Part shown: positions 1 to 6,082 of the stretch, piece after piece
Layout: the number at the start of each line of letters is the position of its first letter
Position numbering within the stretch: the stretch's first letter is position 1
Assembly: GCA_039927975.1 (NCBI GenBank)
Contig: JBDSTZ010000040.1
Coordinates: 1-9,221, forward strand
Length of the DNA stretch: 9,221 bases
DNA from: JBDSTZ01 sp039927975
GTDB lineage: Bacteria > Pseudomonadota > Gammaproteobacteria > Burkholderiales > Burkholderiaceae_D
Direction: 5' to 3'
Notes under the pieces: model-generated
The model's input: the letters and a program-made list of their open reading frames with translations, nothing else
What the model was told of the DNA's origin: nothing
Databases searched by the model: none
Program-made: the position numbers and the translations under genes

Positions 1-614
1 GTCGCGGTGTCGAACTCGGTGGCCGACATGGTGCCCGGCGTCAGTTGTTCGAAACCGGCAAACTTGTGGACGGTCTTGCTGTGATCATGCGGGTCTTGCT
101 CTTCGACCATCTTGACCGCGCGCACGCCTTGTTGTTGCCACATGACATGCGGCATCGCGACGTTCGGCACCACCAGGTTGTTCCAGCCGGTTGGCCGGGC
201 ATCGTCCTTGTAGAAGCTGCGCAGGTAGGTGTAGAGGTAGTCGCCGCCGGTGCCGGCGCCCGACGCCTTGGCGCGCGCGATCACCGACAGGTCGGGTGGA
301 ATCGCGCCGAACCAGGCCTTGGCGTCGGCCGGCCGCAGCGAGGTGGTCATCATGTCGCCCACTTTTTCGCCGGAGAACAACAGGTTGTTCTTGATCTGGT
401 CTTCGGTCAGGCCGAGGTCGCGCAGGCGGTTGTAGCGCATGCTGGCGGCCTGGTGGCAGTTGAGGCAATAGTTGACGAACAGCTTGGCGCCGTTTTGCAG
501 CGAGCTGATGTCCGCGCGTTCCGGTGCCTTGTCGAGCGGGTGGCCGCCTTCGTTGGCGAAAGCCAGACCCGGCAGCAGTGCCAGGATGGCGAGCAGTTTT
601 TTCGGAAAATTCAT
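1..614 (-). CDS. petC: Cytochrome c1 (bc1 complex), C-terminus cut off
   Basis: This is the membrane-anchored c-type cytochrome subunit of ubiquinol:cytochrome c oxidoreductase, which passes electrons from the Rieske centre to a soluble or membrane cytochrome c on the periplasmic side. About 204 residues are present and the reading frame runs off the left edge, so the C-terminal membrane anchor is not visible. Residues 1-20 form a Sec signal peptide (MNFPKK, hydrophobic core, cleavage likely after AFA). The covalent heme site CLNCH lies at residues 50-54. The family-typical WFGAIPPDLS is at 101-110, and a Met in NVAMPH (about residue 154) is the likely sixth heme ligand. The ATG at 612-614 has an AAGGA ribosome site 8 bases upstream. 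It follows petB by 32 bp and is the last visible gene of the operon. The identification is secure. Confidence 0.95.
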   Translation of the reverse strand, partial: MNFPKKLLAILALLPGLAFANEGGHPLDKAPERADISSLQNGAKLFVNYCLNCHQAASMRYNRLRDLGLTEDQIKNNLLFSGEKVGDMMTTSLRPADAKAWFGAIPPDLSVIARAKASGAGTGGDYLYTYLRSFYKDDARPTGWNNLVVPNVAMPHVMWQQQGVRAVKMVEEQDPHDHSKTVHKFAGFEQLTPGTMSATEFDTA

Positions 615-646
615 TGAATGTGTCCTTGTGCGCTGGATGTCGTCGA

Positions 647-2059
647 TTAGTGCGGATGGAAGGTCACACGTTTTGGCACCTGCTTGAAGGTACCCATCGT
701 GCTCCACCACGGCATCAGCAGGAAGAAGCTGAAATACAGGAGCGTGCACACTTGCGACACGATGGTCTTGCCTTCGGTCGGCAGCTGCGTGCCCAGGTAG
801 CCCAGCGTCAGGAACGAGATCATGAACACGGCGTACACATATTTGTGCCAGTCCGGACGGTAGCGGATCGACTTGACCGGCGACTGGTCCAGCCACGGCA
901 GGGCGGCGATGATCATCACCGACGAGCCGAACAGCACCACGCCCCAGAATTTCGCCTCCAGCACGGCCGGCAGCATGCCGACGATCATCAGCAGGCCGAT
1001 GATCGCGACCAGCACCTTGGTGCCGAATTTCAGGCGCGACTTGAGGAACACGAACACCACGTAGGCGGCGATGGCGAACATCAGCACCCACATGAAGTCG
1101 GCCGTGGTGGCCCGCAGCACCGAGTAGAACGGCGTGAAGTACCAGGTCGGCGCGATGTGCGGCGGGGTCTTGAGCGAATCGGCCGGGATGAAGTTGTTGT
1201 ACTCCAGGAAGTAGCCGCCCATTTCCGGAGCGAAGAACACGACCGCGCTGAAGATCAGCAGGAACACGGTGATGCCGAACAGGTCGTGGAAGGTGTAGTA
1301 AGGATGCGAAGGCACGGCGTCGAGCGGATGGCCGTCCGGTCCCAGGGTTTCCTTCACTTCGATGCCGTCAGGATTGTTCGAGCCGACTTCGTGCAGCGCG
1401 ATCAGGTGGGCGGCAACCAGGCCCAGCAACACCAGCGGAATCGCGATCACGTGGAACGCGAAGAAGCGGTTCAGGGTGGCGTCCGACACCACGTAGTCGC
1501 CGCGGATCCACAGCGACAGGTCAGGCCCGATCAGCGGAATCGCGCCGAACAGGTTGACGATCACCTGGGCGCCCCAGTACGACATCTGGCCCCATGGCAG
1601 CAGGTAGCCGAAGAAGGCTTCGGCCATCAGCGCGAGGAAAATGCCGAAACCGAACAGCCAGATCAGCTCGCGCGGCTTGCGGTACGAGCCGTACAGTAGC
1701 CCGCGCGTCATGTGCAGGTAGACCACGATGAAGAAGGCCGACGCGCCGGTCGAGTGCATATAGCGCACCAGCCAGCCCCACGGCACTTCGCGCATGATGT
1801 ATTCGACCGAACCGAAGGCGAGCGTCGCGTCCGGCTTGTAGTGCATGGTCAGGAAGATGCCGGTGACGATCTGCAGCACCAGGATGACGGTCGCCAGGAT
1901 GCCGAAGATGTACCAGAAATTGAAATTTTTCGGGGCGTAGTAGGTGCCCCACTGGTCGTTCCACAGCTTGGTCAGCGGAAAGCGGTCGTCGACCCAGCTG
2001 AGCGCCTTGGCGGCGGCCGGGGCGTTTGCCGGAAGCTTGGTTTCTTTAAAAGCGGCCAT
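647..2059 (-). CDS. petB: Cytochrome b subunit of the bc1 complex
   Basis: This is the integral membrane core of the bc1 complex, carrying hemes bL and bH and the quinol (Qo) and quinone (Qi) sites. The 470 residues are full length for a bacterial cytochrome b with fused N- and C-terminal domains. Heme-ligand histidines are seen at H102 and H116 (RYMHSTGAS, YLHMTRG) and at H203 and H218 (FFAFH, AAHLIALHEVGSNNP). The Qo-site motif, PEWY in most families, reads P304-T-W-Y307 here. At least eight hydrophobic segments are visible. The start ATG shares one base with the petA stop (TAATG), with an AAAGG ribosome site inside the end of petA, which implies translational coupling. petC follows downstream. 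The family assignment is certain; the PTWY variant and heme-ligand spacing are discussed as findings. Confidence 0.97.
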   Translation of the reverse strand: MAAFKETKLPANAPAAAKALSWVDDRFPLTKLWNDQWGTYYAPKNFNFWYIFGILATVILVLQIVTGIFLTMHYKPDATLAFGSVEYIMREVPWGWLVRYMHSTGASAFFIVVYLHMTRGLLYGSYRKPRELIWLFGFGIFLALMAEAFFGYLLPWGQMSYWGAQVIVNLFGAIPLIGPDLSLWIRGDYVVSDATLNRFFAFHVIAIPLVLLGLVAAHLIALHEVGSNNPDGIEVKETLGPDGHPLDAVPSHPYYTFHDLFGITVFLLIFSAVVFFAPEMGGYFLEYNNFIPADSLKTPPHIAPTWYFTPFYSVLRATTADFMWVLMFAIAAYVVFVFLKSRLKFGTKVLVAIIGLLMIVGMLPAVLEAKFWGVVLFGSSVMIIAALPWLDQSPVKSIRYRPDWHKYVYAVFMISFLTLGYLGTQLPTEGKTIVSQVCTLLYFSFFLLMPWWSTMGTFKQVPKRVTFHPH

Positions 2060-2673
2060 TATGCATCGCCTTTCTCGTCTTTACCGATCACGATGCGGTT
2101 GTCGGACAGGTACATATGCGGAGGGACGTCGAGGTTGGTTGGCGCGGGCTTGTTCTTGAACACGCGCGCCGACAGGTCGAAGGTCGAACCGTGGCATGGG
2201 CACAGGAAGCCGCCGTGCCAGTCGTCCGGCAGGCTCGGCTGCGCGCCTTCGGCGAAGCGCGACGACGGCGAGCAACCCAGGTGCGAGCAAATGCCGACCA
2301 CGATCAGCACTTCCTTGTGCTCGGCGCGGGCGCGCTCTTCGTTTTTCGCGTACTCGGGCATTGGCAGCTGGTAGACCTTGTCCGACATCGGATCGGCGAC
2401 CTTGTCGTCGTTCAGTTTCAGACTTGCCATCATTTCCGGCGTGCGGCGCAGAATCCACACTGGCTTGCCGCGCCACTCGACCACTTTCATGGTGCCCGGC
2501 GCGACATCCGAGATATCGACTTCGACCGGCGCGCCGGCGGCTTTGGCCCGCTCGGAGGGCTGGAATGTGCTTACCAAAGCGCCTGCTGTGGCTAAACCGA
2601 CAACACCGCCCGCCGCGCACGTGGCGGCGAGCAGCCCGCGTCGGCCTGGATCGACCTGCTTTTCGTTACTCAT
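2059..2673 (-). CDS. petA: Rieske iron-sulfur subunit of the bc1 complex
   Basis: This subunit accepts the first electron from quinol at the Qo site through its 2Fe-2S cluster and hands it to cytochrome c1. The 204-residue protein has an N-terminal twin-arginine stretch (DPGRRGLL, residues 9-15) followed by a hydrophobic segment to about residue 37. That fits an uncleaved Tat signal-anchor, as is usual for this family. Cluster box 1 is C129-SHLG-C134 and box 2 is C158-P-C160-H161. C129, H131, C158 and H161 should bind iron, and C134-C160 should form the disulfide. Box 1 has Ser where Thr is usual. It is the first gene of the operon, with a promoter candidate about 65 bp upstream. The ATG at 2671-2673 has only a weak G-rich ribosome site (GGGG about 7 bases upstream). 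Confidence 0.96.
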   Translation of the reverse strand: MSNEKQVDPGRRGLLAATCAAGGVVGLATAGALVSTFQPSERAKAAGAPVEVDISDVAPGTMKVVEWRGKPVWILRRTPEMMASLKLNDDKVADPMSDKVYQLPMPEYAKNEERARAEHKEVLIVVGICSHLGCSPSSRFAEGAQPSLPDDWHGGFLCPCHGSTFDLSARVFKNKPAPTNLDVPPHMYLSDNRIVIGKDEKGDA

Positions 2674-2737
2674 ACCAACCCCAATCAGTCAAAATGCGAA
2701 ATGTTAAAACGCCACAAAGAGCTTCTAGCAACCTTAA

Positions 2738-2766
2738 ATTATAAGGGATGCGGCTGGCGTTTTGAA
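2738..2766 (-). promoter_or_regulatory. Sigma70-type promoter candidate for petABC
   Basis: Read on the minus strand, a perfect TATAAT occupies 2738-2743. A TTCAAA hexamer (4 of 6 to TTGACA) occupies 2761-2766, with a 17-base spacer. Transcription would start near 2731, giving a leader of roughly 58 bases before petA. The -10 lies inside a near-palindrome with arms CCTTA and TAAGG at 2733-2747. The position and the perfect -10 make this the best promoter in the 284-bp gap between petA and mscL. Confidence 0.6.
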
Positions 2767-2773
2767 GAAAAAA

Positions 2774-2799
2774 TGATGCACTGGAGACTAGTCTGATGC
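2774..2799. promoter_or_regulatory. Palindrome with flanking direct repeat upstream of petA promoter
   Basis: A perfect 10-base palindrome, AGACTAGTCT, lies at 2785-2794. It overlaps a direct repeat of TGATGC at 2774-2779 and 2794-2799, whose copies are 20 bases apart (about two helical turns). It sits just upstream of the predicted petA -35 element, where activators commonly bind. No known regulator consensus was recognised, so an operator role is inference only. Confidence 0.3.
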
Positions 2800-2908
2800 C
2801 ATACAGGCGTTTTTTGGCGGTATTGTGCGCATAAACCGGCCAATTTCGGGGTAAAACAGGTGTCAGGTTGGAACCCGGCCGCCGGCTTTAGTTTCCGACA
2901 TCATCCTG

Positions 2909-2914
2909 TATGAT
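2909..2914 (+). promoter_or_regulatory. Weak -10 candidate for mscL
   Basis: TATGAT matches the sigma70 -10 consensus at 5 of 6 positions and lies 43 bases before the mscL start. No convincing -35 element is found 16-18 bases upstream, where the sequence is CTTTAG-like. Transcription from it would begin inside the inverted repeat at 2915-2934. Confidence 0.25.
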
Positions 2915-2934
2915 TGTTCATGTATTTTTGAACA
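2915..2934. repeat. Inverted repeat TGTTCA / TGAACA before mscL
   Basis: Perfect 6-base arms TGTTCA (2915-2920) and TGAACA (2929-2934) are separated by 8 AT-rich bases. The element lies immediately downstream of the -10 candidate and 23 bases before the mscL start. It could be a dimeric-regulator operator or a leader hairpin. Nothing in the sequence decides between these. Confidence 0.4.
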
Positions 2935-2957
2935 TAACTACAGACAGGGAGCCGGAC

Positions 2958-3368
2958 ATGACAATGATGAGCGAGTTCAAGCAGTTCGCAATGAAGGGCA
3001 ACGTGGTTGACCTGGCGGTTGGCGTAATCATCGGTGGCGCCTTTGGCAAGATCGTCGATTCGCTGGTGCAGGACATCATCATGCCGCCCATCGGCAAACT
3101 GTTCGGCGGCCTCGATTTCGCCAACTACTACCTGCCGCTCAACGGCCAGAGCAGTACCTTAGCGCTGGCGGAAGCGAAGAAGGCGGGGGCGGTGCTGGCC
3201 TACGGGAACTTCCTGACGATCTTGCTGAACTTTATCATTCTGGCCTTCGTGATTTTTCAGATGGTCAAGTTCATGAACCGCATGCAGCGTCCGGTCGAGG
3301 TGGTCGTTCCCGCCACGGCGGAAGACGTGCTGCTGTTGCGCGAAATCCGCGACAGCCTGAGGAAATAG
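2958..3368 (+). CDS. mscL: Large-conductance mechanosensitive channel MscL
   Basis: This is an inner-membrane homopentameric channel that opens under high membrane tension to release solutes during osmotic downshock. With the ATG at 2958 the protein is 136 residues, the same length as E. coli MscL. The highly conserved N-terminus and first membrane helix are clear (FAMKGNVVDLAVGVIIGGAFG at about residues 10-30, then DIIMPPIG at 39-46). The second membrane helix spans about 84-106, and the charged C-terminal helix is at about 121-135 (AEDVLLLREIRDSL). This start was chosen over an in-frame ATG at 2910 because AGGGAG lies 6 bases before it and because it gives the family N-terminus. A 56-bp gap separates it from the downstream protease gene, so the two may be co-transcribed. 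Confidence 0.96.
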   Translation: MTMMSEFKQFAMKGNVVDLAVGVIIGGAFGKIVDSLVQDIIMPPIGKLFGGLDFANYYLPLNGQSSTLALAEAKKAGAVLAYGNFLTILLNFIILAFVIFQMVKFMNRMQRPVEVVVPATAEDVLLLREIRDSLRK

Positions 3369-3376
3369 CGTTCGCC

Positions 3377-3400
3377 GCGCCGCCACGCGCGGTGCGGCGC
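3377..3400. repeat. GC-rich hairpin between mscL and the protease gene
   Basis: Perfect 7-base arms GCGCCGC (3377-3383) and GCGGCGC (3394-3400) enclose a 10-base loop in the 56-bp gap. No T tract follows, so it is not a standard intrinsic terminator. It may partly attenuate transcription or stabilise the upstream mRNA end. It ends 12 bases before the protease ribosome site. Confidence 0.4.
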
Positions 3401-3424
3401 CCCCATCCGCGCAAGGAGACATTG

Positions 3425-4588
3425 ATGCGGCGTCTGTGGTTGTTGTTCGCGCAAACCATCACCATCGCCTTCGGGCTCTACCTGGTGGCGGCGGCGGTGC
3501 GGCCCGAGTGGCTGCGCCACGCAGCGCCCACGCTGGAAGGCGGCACCAGCGCGCAGCCGGCGGCCGTGCTGCAAGCCCCGGCCATGGGCTCGCCCGGCAG
3601 CTACCGCCAGGCCGCCGGGCGCGCCATGCCAGCCGTCGTCAACATCCTCACCAGCAAGGCGCTGCGGCCGAATCATCCACTGCTGCAAGATCCCTTCTTT
3701 CGCCGCTTTTTCGGCGACCGCCTGCCGCAGGCCGAGCCGCAATCGAGCCTGGGCTCGGGCGTCATCGTCAGCACCGACGGCTACATCCTGACCAACAACC
3801 ATGTGGTCGACTCCGCCGACGAGATCCAGGTGGTGCTGGCCGACGGCCGCAAGGCGCCGGCGAAAATCGTCGGCACCGATCCCGAGACCGACCTCGCGGT
3901 CATCCGCATCGACGCGCGCAACCTGCCGGTGATCGTGCTCGGCCGCGCCGAACAGGCCCGCGTGGGCGACGTCGTGCTGGCGATCGGCAATCCCTTCGGC
4001 GTGGGCCAGACCGTCACCATGGGCATCATCTCGGCGGTCGGGCGCAACAACCTGCACATCAACCACTTTGAAAATTTCATCCAGACCGACGCGGCCATCA
4101 ACTTCGGCAACTCGGGCGGCGCGCTGATCGACACCAACGGCAATCTGCTCGGCATCAACTCGGCCATCTATTCGCAGACCGGCGGCTCGGTGGGCATCGG
4201 TTTCGCGATTCCCGTCAGCACCGCCAAGACCGTGATGGAAGAGATCATCAAGCACGGCCAGGTGGTGCGCGGCTGGATCGGCATCGAATCGCAGGACATC
4301 ACGCCCGAGCTGGCCGAAAGCTTCGGCCTGTCGCAGCAAAGCGGCGCCATCATCGCCGGCGTGGTGCGCAACGGCCCGGCCGACCGCGCCGGCATCCGTC
4401 CCGGCGACATCCTGCAGGCGGTCGACGGCAAAGCGGTCGCGAGCACCAACGAGATGCTCAATCTCATCGCCCAGCTCAAGCCGGGCGGCAAGGCTAAAAT
4501 GACGGTGGTGCGCAAGAACCGGCCGACCACGGTCGACGTGACGGTGGCGCGGCGTCCGCGCATCAATACCGAGCAGGAAGAACCCTAG
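3425..4588 (+). CDS. Membrane-anchored DegS-like (HtrA family, S1C) serine protease
   Basis: This is a periplasm-facing protease of the HtrA family, which in relatives senses or degrades misfolded envelope proteins. The 387 residues begin with an uncleaved-looking membrane anchor (about 4-25). The trypsin-like domain covers about 60-275. The catalytic triad is H126 (TNNHVV), D156 (TDLAV) and S230 (GNSGGAL). A single PDZ domain covers about 282-375 (RGWIGIESQDI, then GPADRAGIRPGDIL). One PDZ plus an N-terminal anchor matches DegS rather than the two-PDZ DegP/DegQ. However, the segment at 86-108 contains a phenylalanine-rich stretch (DPFFRRFFGD) more typical of DegP/MucD proteins. The ATG start is supported by AAGGAG 6 bases upstream; a GTG in frame at 3392 is not needed. 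A role in a sigma-E-type stress cascade is inferred from DegS, with no anti-sigma gene visible here. Confidence 0.92.
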   Translation: MRRLWLLFAQTITIAFGLYLVAAAVRPEWLRHAAPTLEGGTSAQPAAVLQAPAMGSPGSYRQAAGRAMPAVVNILTSKALRPNHPLLQDPFFRRFFGDRLPQAEPQSSLGSGVIVSTDGYILTNNHVVDSADEIQVVLADGRKAPAKIVGTDPETDLAVIRIDARNLPVIVLGRAEQARVGDVVLAIGNPFGVGQTVTMGIISAVGRNNLHINHFENFIQTDAAINFGNSGGALIDTNGNLLGINSAIYSQTGGSVGIGFAIPVSTAKTVMEEIIKHGQVVRGWIGIESQDITPELAESFGLSQQSGAIIAGVVRNGPADRAGIRPGDILQAVDGKAVASTNEMLNLIAQLKPGGKAKMTVVRKNRPTTVDVTVARRPRINTEQEEP

Positions 4589-4612
4589 GCCGTCCGGCCT
4601 TGGCGCCCGCGC

Positions 4613-4655
4613 CGGCGCCGTCCCGCCGGCCAGCGCCGTTTACTTTTTTAATTTT
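4613..4655 (+). terminator. Probable intrinsic terminator after the protease gene
   Basis: Arms CGGCGC (4613-4618) and GCGCCG (4633-4638) form a 6-bp GC stem. A T-rich tract follows at 4639-4655, including six T in a row at 4644-4649. A smaller hairpin with arms AGGCC and GGCCT (4587-4600) overlaps the protease stop codon, and a competing GCCGGC pairing exists within the loop region. The hairpin-plus-T arrangement on the plus strand fits an end of the mscL-protease transcript. The loop of 14 bases makes it less than ideal. Confidence 0.4.
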
Positions 4656-4669
4656 GTGGAACGAACTTC

Positions 4670-5368
4670 ATGCACTTGCGCGATCTGACGCAATTTCTGA
4701 GCGAGCTCAGCGAGAACAACACCCGTCCCTGGTTCATCATGAACAAACCGCGCTACGACATTTTGCGCGAGGAATTCCTGGCCGTCGTCACCGAGCTGAT
4801 CGGCCAACTGGGCGCCTTCGACAAGCAGGTCCAAGGCTGCAATCCGAAGAAGGCGATGTTCCGCATCAACCGCGACATCCGCTTCTCGAACGACAAGAGT
4901 CCCTACAAGACACGTTTCTCGGCCGGCATCACGCCGAGCGACCGGCGCCGTCCCAGCGCGGCCGGCGGACCGACCTATTATTTTCATATCGAAGGCGACG
5001 GCAGGCTGCTGTTCGGCGCCGGCGAATACATGCCGCCGACGGCGCGTTTGAAGGCGATTCGCGAACATGTGGTCAACGATGCGACAGGTTTTGCGAAAGT
5101 ATTGAAGAATAAACAGCTCAAGCTGACCTTCGGCGAACTGCAGACGGAAGACAAATTGCAGCGGCCGCCGAAGGGCTTCGATCCCGACCATCCGCACATC
5201 GAATATTTGAAGCTCAAGAGTTTCTTCGTGTGGACAGAGATCAAGCTCAACTTGAACGCGCCGCAGTTGCTGGTGCCGCAGCTCGCGCTGGGTTTGAAGG
5301 ATGCGTTCGCGCTCGTCACCTGGCTGCGCGGCGTGCCGGATAATTTCGCGGCGGAAGAAACGGAATAA
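4670..5368 (+). CDS. DUF2461 (TIGR02453) family protein
   Basis: This is a 232-residue soluble protein of the DUF2461 family, whose biochemical role is not established. The family hallmarks are visible: the N-terminal block (FLSELSENNTRPWF, about 9-22, then the NKPRYD region) and the central conserved stretch around residues 65-82 (RINRDIRFSNDKSPYK). No signal peptide or membrane segment is seen, so it is probably cytoplasmic. The ATG at 4670 has only a weak GGA ribosome site 9 bases upstream, but it matches where family members begin. It follows the candidate terminator after the protease gene, so it may have its own transcript. The cupin gene downstream is separated by 68 bp and a strong inverted repeat, so no functional link is implied. 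Confidence 0.85.
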   Translation: MHLRDLTQFLSELSENNTRPWFIMNKPRYDILREEFLAVVTELIGQLGAFDKQVQGCNPKKAMFRINRDIRFSNDKSPYKTRFSAGITPSDRRRPSAAGGPTYYFHIEGDGRLLFGAGEYMPPTARLKAIREHVVNDATGFAKVLKNKQLKLTFGELQTEDKLQRPPKGFDPDHPHIEYLKLKSFFVWTEIKLNLNAPQLLVPQLALGLKDAFALVTWLRGVPDNFAAEETE

Positions 5369-5394
5369 GGCGATCGGCCGGCTGGACGATCGCC
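5369..5394. repeat. Perfect 8-bp inverted repeat after DUF2461 gene
   Basis: Arms GGCGATCG (5369-5376) and CGATCGCC (5387-5394) are exact reverse complements around a 10-base loop and begin directly after the DUF2461 stop codon. No T run follows, so it is a transcript-end or mRNA-stability hairpin rather than a textbook terminator. An operator role for the cupin gene is also possible. Confidence 0.5.
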
Positions 5395-5436
5395 CATCAC
5401 GAATGATCGAACACCACGGATAGAGAGGAGCGCATC

Positions 5437-5808
5437 ATGGCTTTGCAACATGCGGCATCGGGCGAAAAGATTGCACTCCAGCGCGATGACAACGACATCG
5501 CCCACTTCACCTCGGTCGCGCTGGCCAAGACTGAACACATGGAATTGATCCGGCTGGTCTTGCCGAAAGAGCGCGCCATGCCCGAGCACCGGGTCGATGG
5601 CGAAATGACGCTGCAATGCCTGGAGGGGGAGATTGTGCTCGACGCGCATGGCCGCTCGACCATCCTGCGTCCCGGCGAAATGTTGTACCTGGCCGGCGGC
5701 GAACCGCACGCGGTGCGCGCCAACGAGGACGCGGTGGCCTTGCTGACGATCTTGCTTGGACCCGTGCACGGCGGCGGCCCTACCAGCGAGGCGCGCGGAT
5801 CGGTTTGA
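5437..5808 (+). CDS. Small single-domain cupin protein
   Basis: This 123-residue protein is a single cupin beta-barrel of unknown substrate. Cupin motif 1 is present but degenerate: in MPEHRVDGEMTLQCLEGEI (residues 48-66) only the first His (H51) of the HxH pair remains, and the Glu is shifted to E56. Motif 2 is recognisable as RPGEMLYLAGGEPHAV (78-93), with the conserved Gly and H91. A metal site with fewer ligands than usual, or a non-catalytic binding role, is therefore possible. The start has a good ribosome site (GAGAGGAG, about 7 bases upstream). It lies after the inverted repeat at 5369-5394 and converges with the minus-strand operon. The fold is clear; the function cannot be assigned. 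Confidence 0.8.
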   Translation: MALQHAASGEKIALQRDDNDIAHFTSVALAKTEHMELIRLVLPKERAMPEHRVDGEMTLQCLEGEIVLDAHGRSTILRPGEMLYLAGGEPHAVRANEDAVALLTILLGPVHGGGPTSEARGSV

Positions 5809-5815
5809 TAGATGG

Positions 5816-5844
5816 CGGGGCATGTCGCAAGTGCGACTGCCCCG
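5816..5844. terminator. Bidirectional terminator-like hairpin between convergent genes
   Basis: The outer stem is CGGGGCA (5816-5822) with TGCCCCG (5838-5844). After one bulged T, an inner stem of GTCGCA (5824-5829) pairs with TGCGAC (5832-5837). The long stem lies 7 bases after the cupin stop and 9 bases from the stop of the opposing small membrane protein gene. No T tract is present on either side, so termination would need help or be partial. Position and stem length make an end-of-transcript role likely. Confidence 0.55.
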
Positions 5845-5853
5845 GTGGCGGCC

Positions 5854-6048
5854 CTACAGCAGTGGCAACACGCTCGCCACCATGTAAGCGGCTTTGGTCC
5901 GTGTGCGCCAGGTTTTCCAACGGTGATGTCCGTGCAACAGCGCGCTGATGAACAGAATGGCGGCGCCGGCCATGCCGCCATGGTCGGAATGCATCGCGAT
6001 CATCACCACGATAGCGAGCAGGATTCCTGCGGGCAGTGCGTATTTCAT
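5854..6048 (-). CDS. 64-residue predicted membrane protein, function unknown
   Basis: I do not recognise a family for this small protein. It has a hydrophobic segment at about residues 4-19 (ALPAGILLAIVVMIAM) and a second at about 26-39 (MAGAAILFISALLH). Between them is a short histidine-containing loop (MHSDHGG), and after the second comes a basic, His-rich stretch (HGHHRWKTWRTRTK). A third weakly hydrophobic end follows (about 53-64). This suggests an inner-membrane protein with two membrane passes. The ATG at 6046-6048 has AAAAGG about 8 bases upstream. The frame is open further upstream but only by running through gpsA in another frame. It lies 34 bp after gpsA on the same strand and is probably the last gene of that operon. 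Confidence 0.65.
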   Translation of the reverse strand: MKYALPAGILLAIVVMIAMHSDHGGMAGAAILFISALLHGHHRWKTWRTRTKAAYMVASVLPLL

Positions 6049-6082
6049 CCAGTCCGCCTTTTCGTCATTGCGTTGACCAATT

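Noticed and set aside
524..1699. 391-codon plus-strand open frame opposite petB
   Set aside because: It is antisense to a certain cytochrome b gene, and its product is rich in His, Gln, Arg and Asp with no domain, as expected for the reverse strand of a GC-rich gene.
2910..2957. Upstream in-frame ATG for mscL adding 16 residues
   Set aside because: The extension has no ribosome site, overlaps the promoter-like element and inverted repeat, and would precede the conserved MscL N-terminus; the ATG at 2958 gives the standard 136 residues.
3392..3424. Upstream in-frame GTG for the protease gene
   Set aside because: It lies inside a hairpin with no ribosome site, while the ATG at 3425 has AAGGAG at ideal distance.
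3257..4339. 360-codon minus-strand open frame opposite the DegS-like protease
   Set aside because: Antisense shadow of a gene with a clear catalytic triad; the translation is low-complexity Asp/Val/His/Arg with no recognisable domain.
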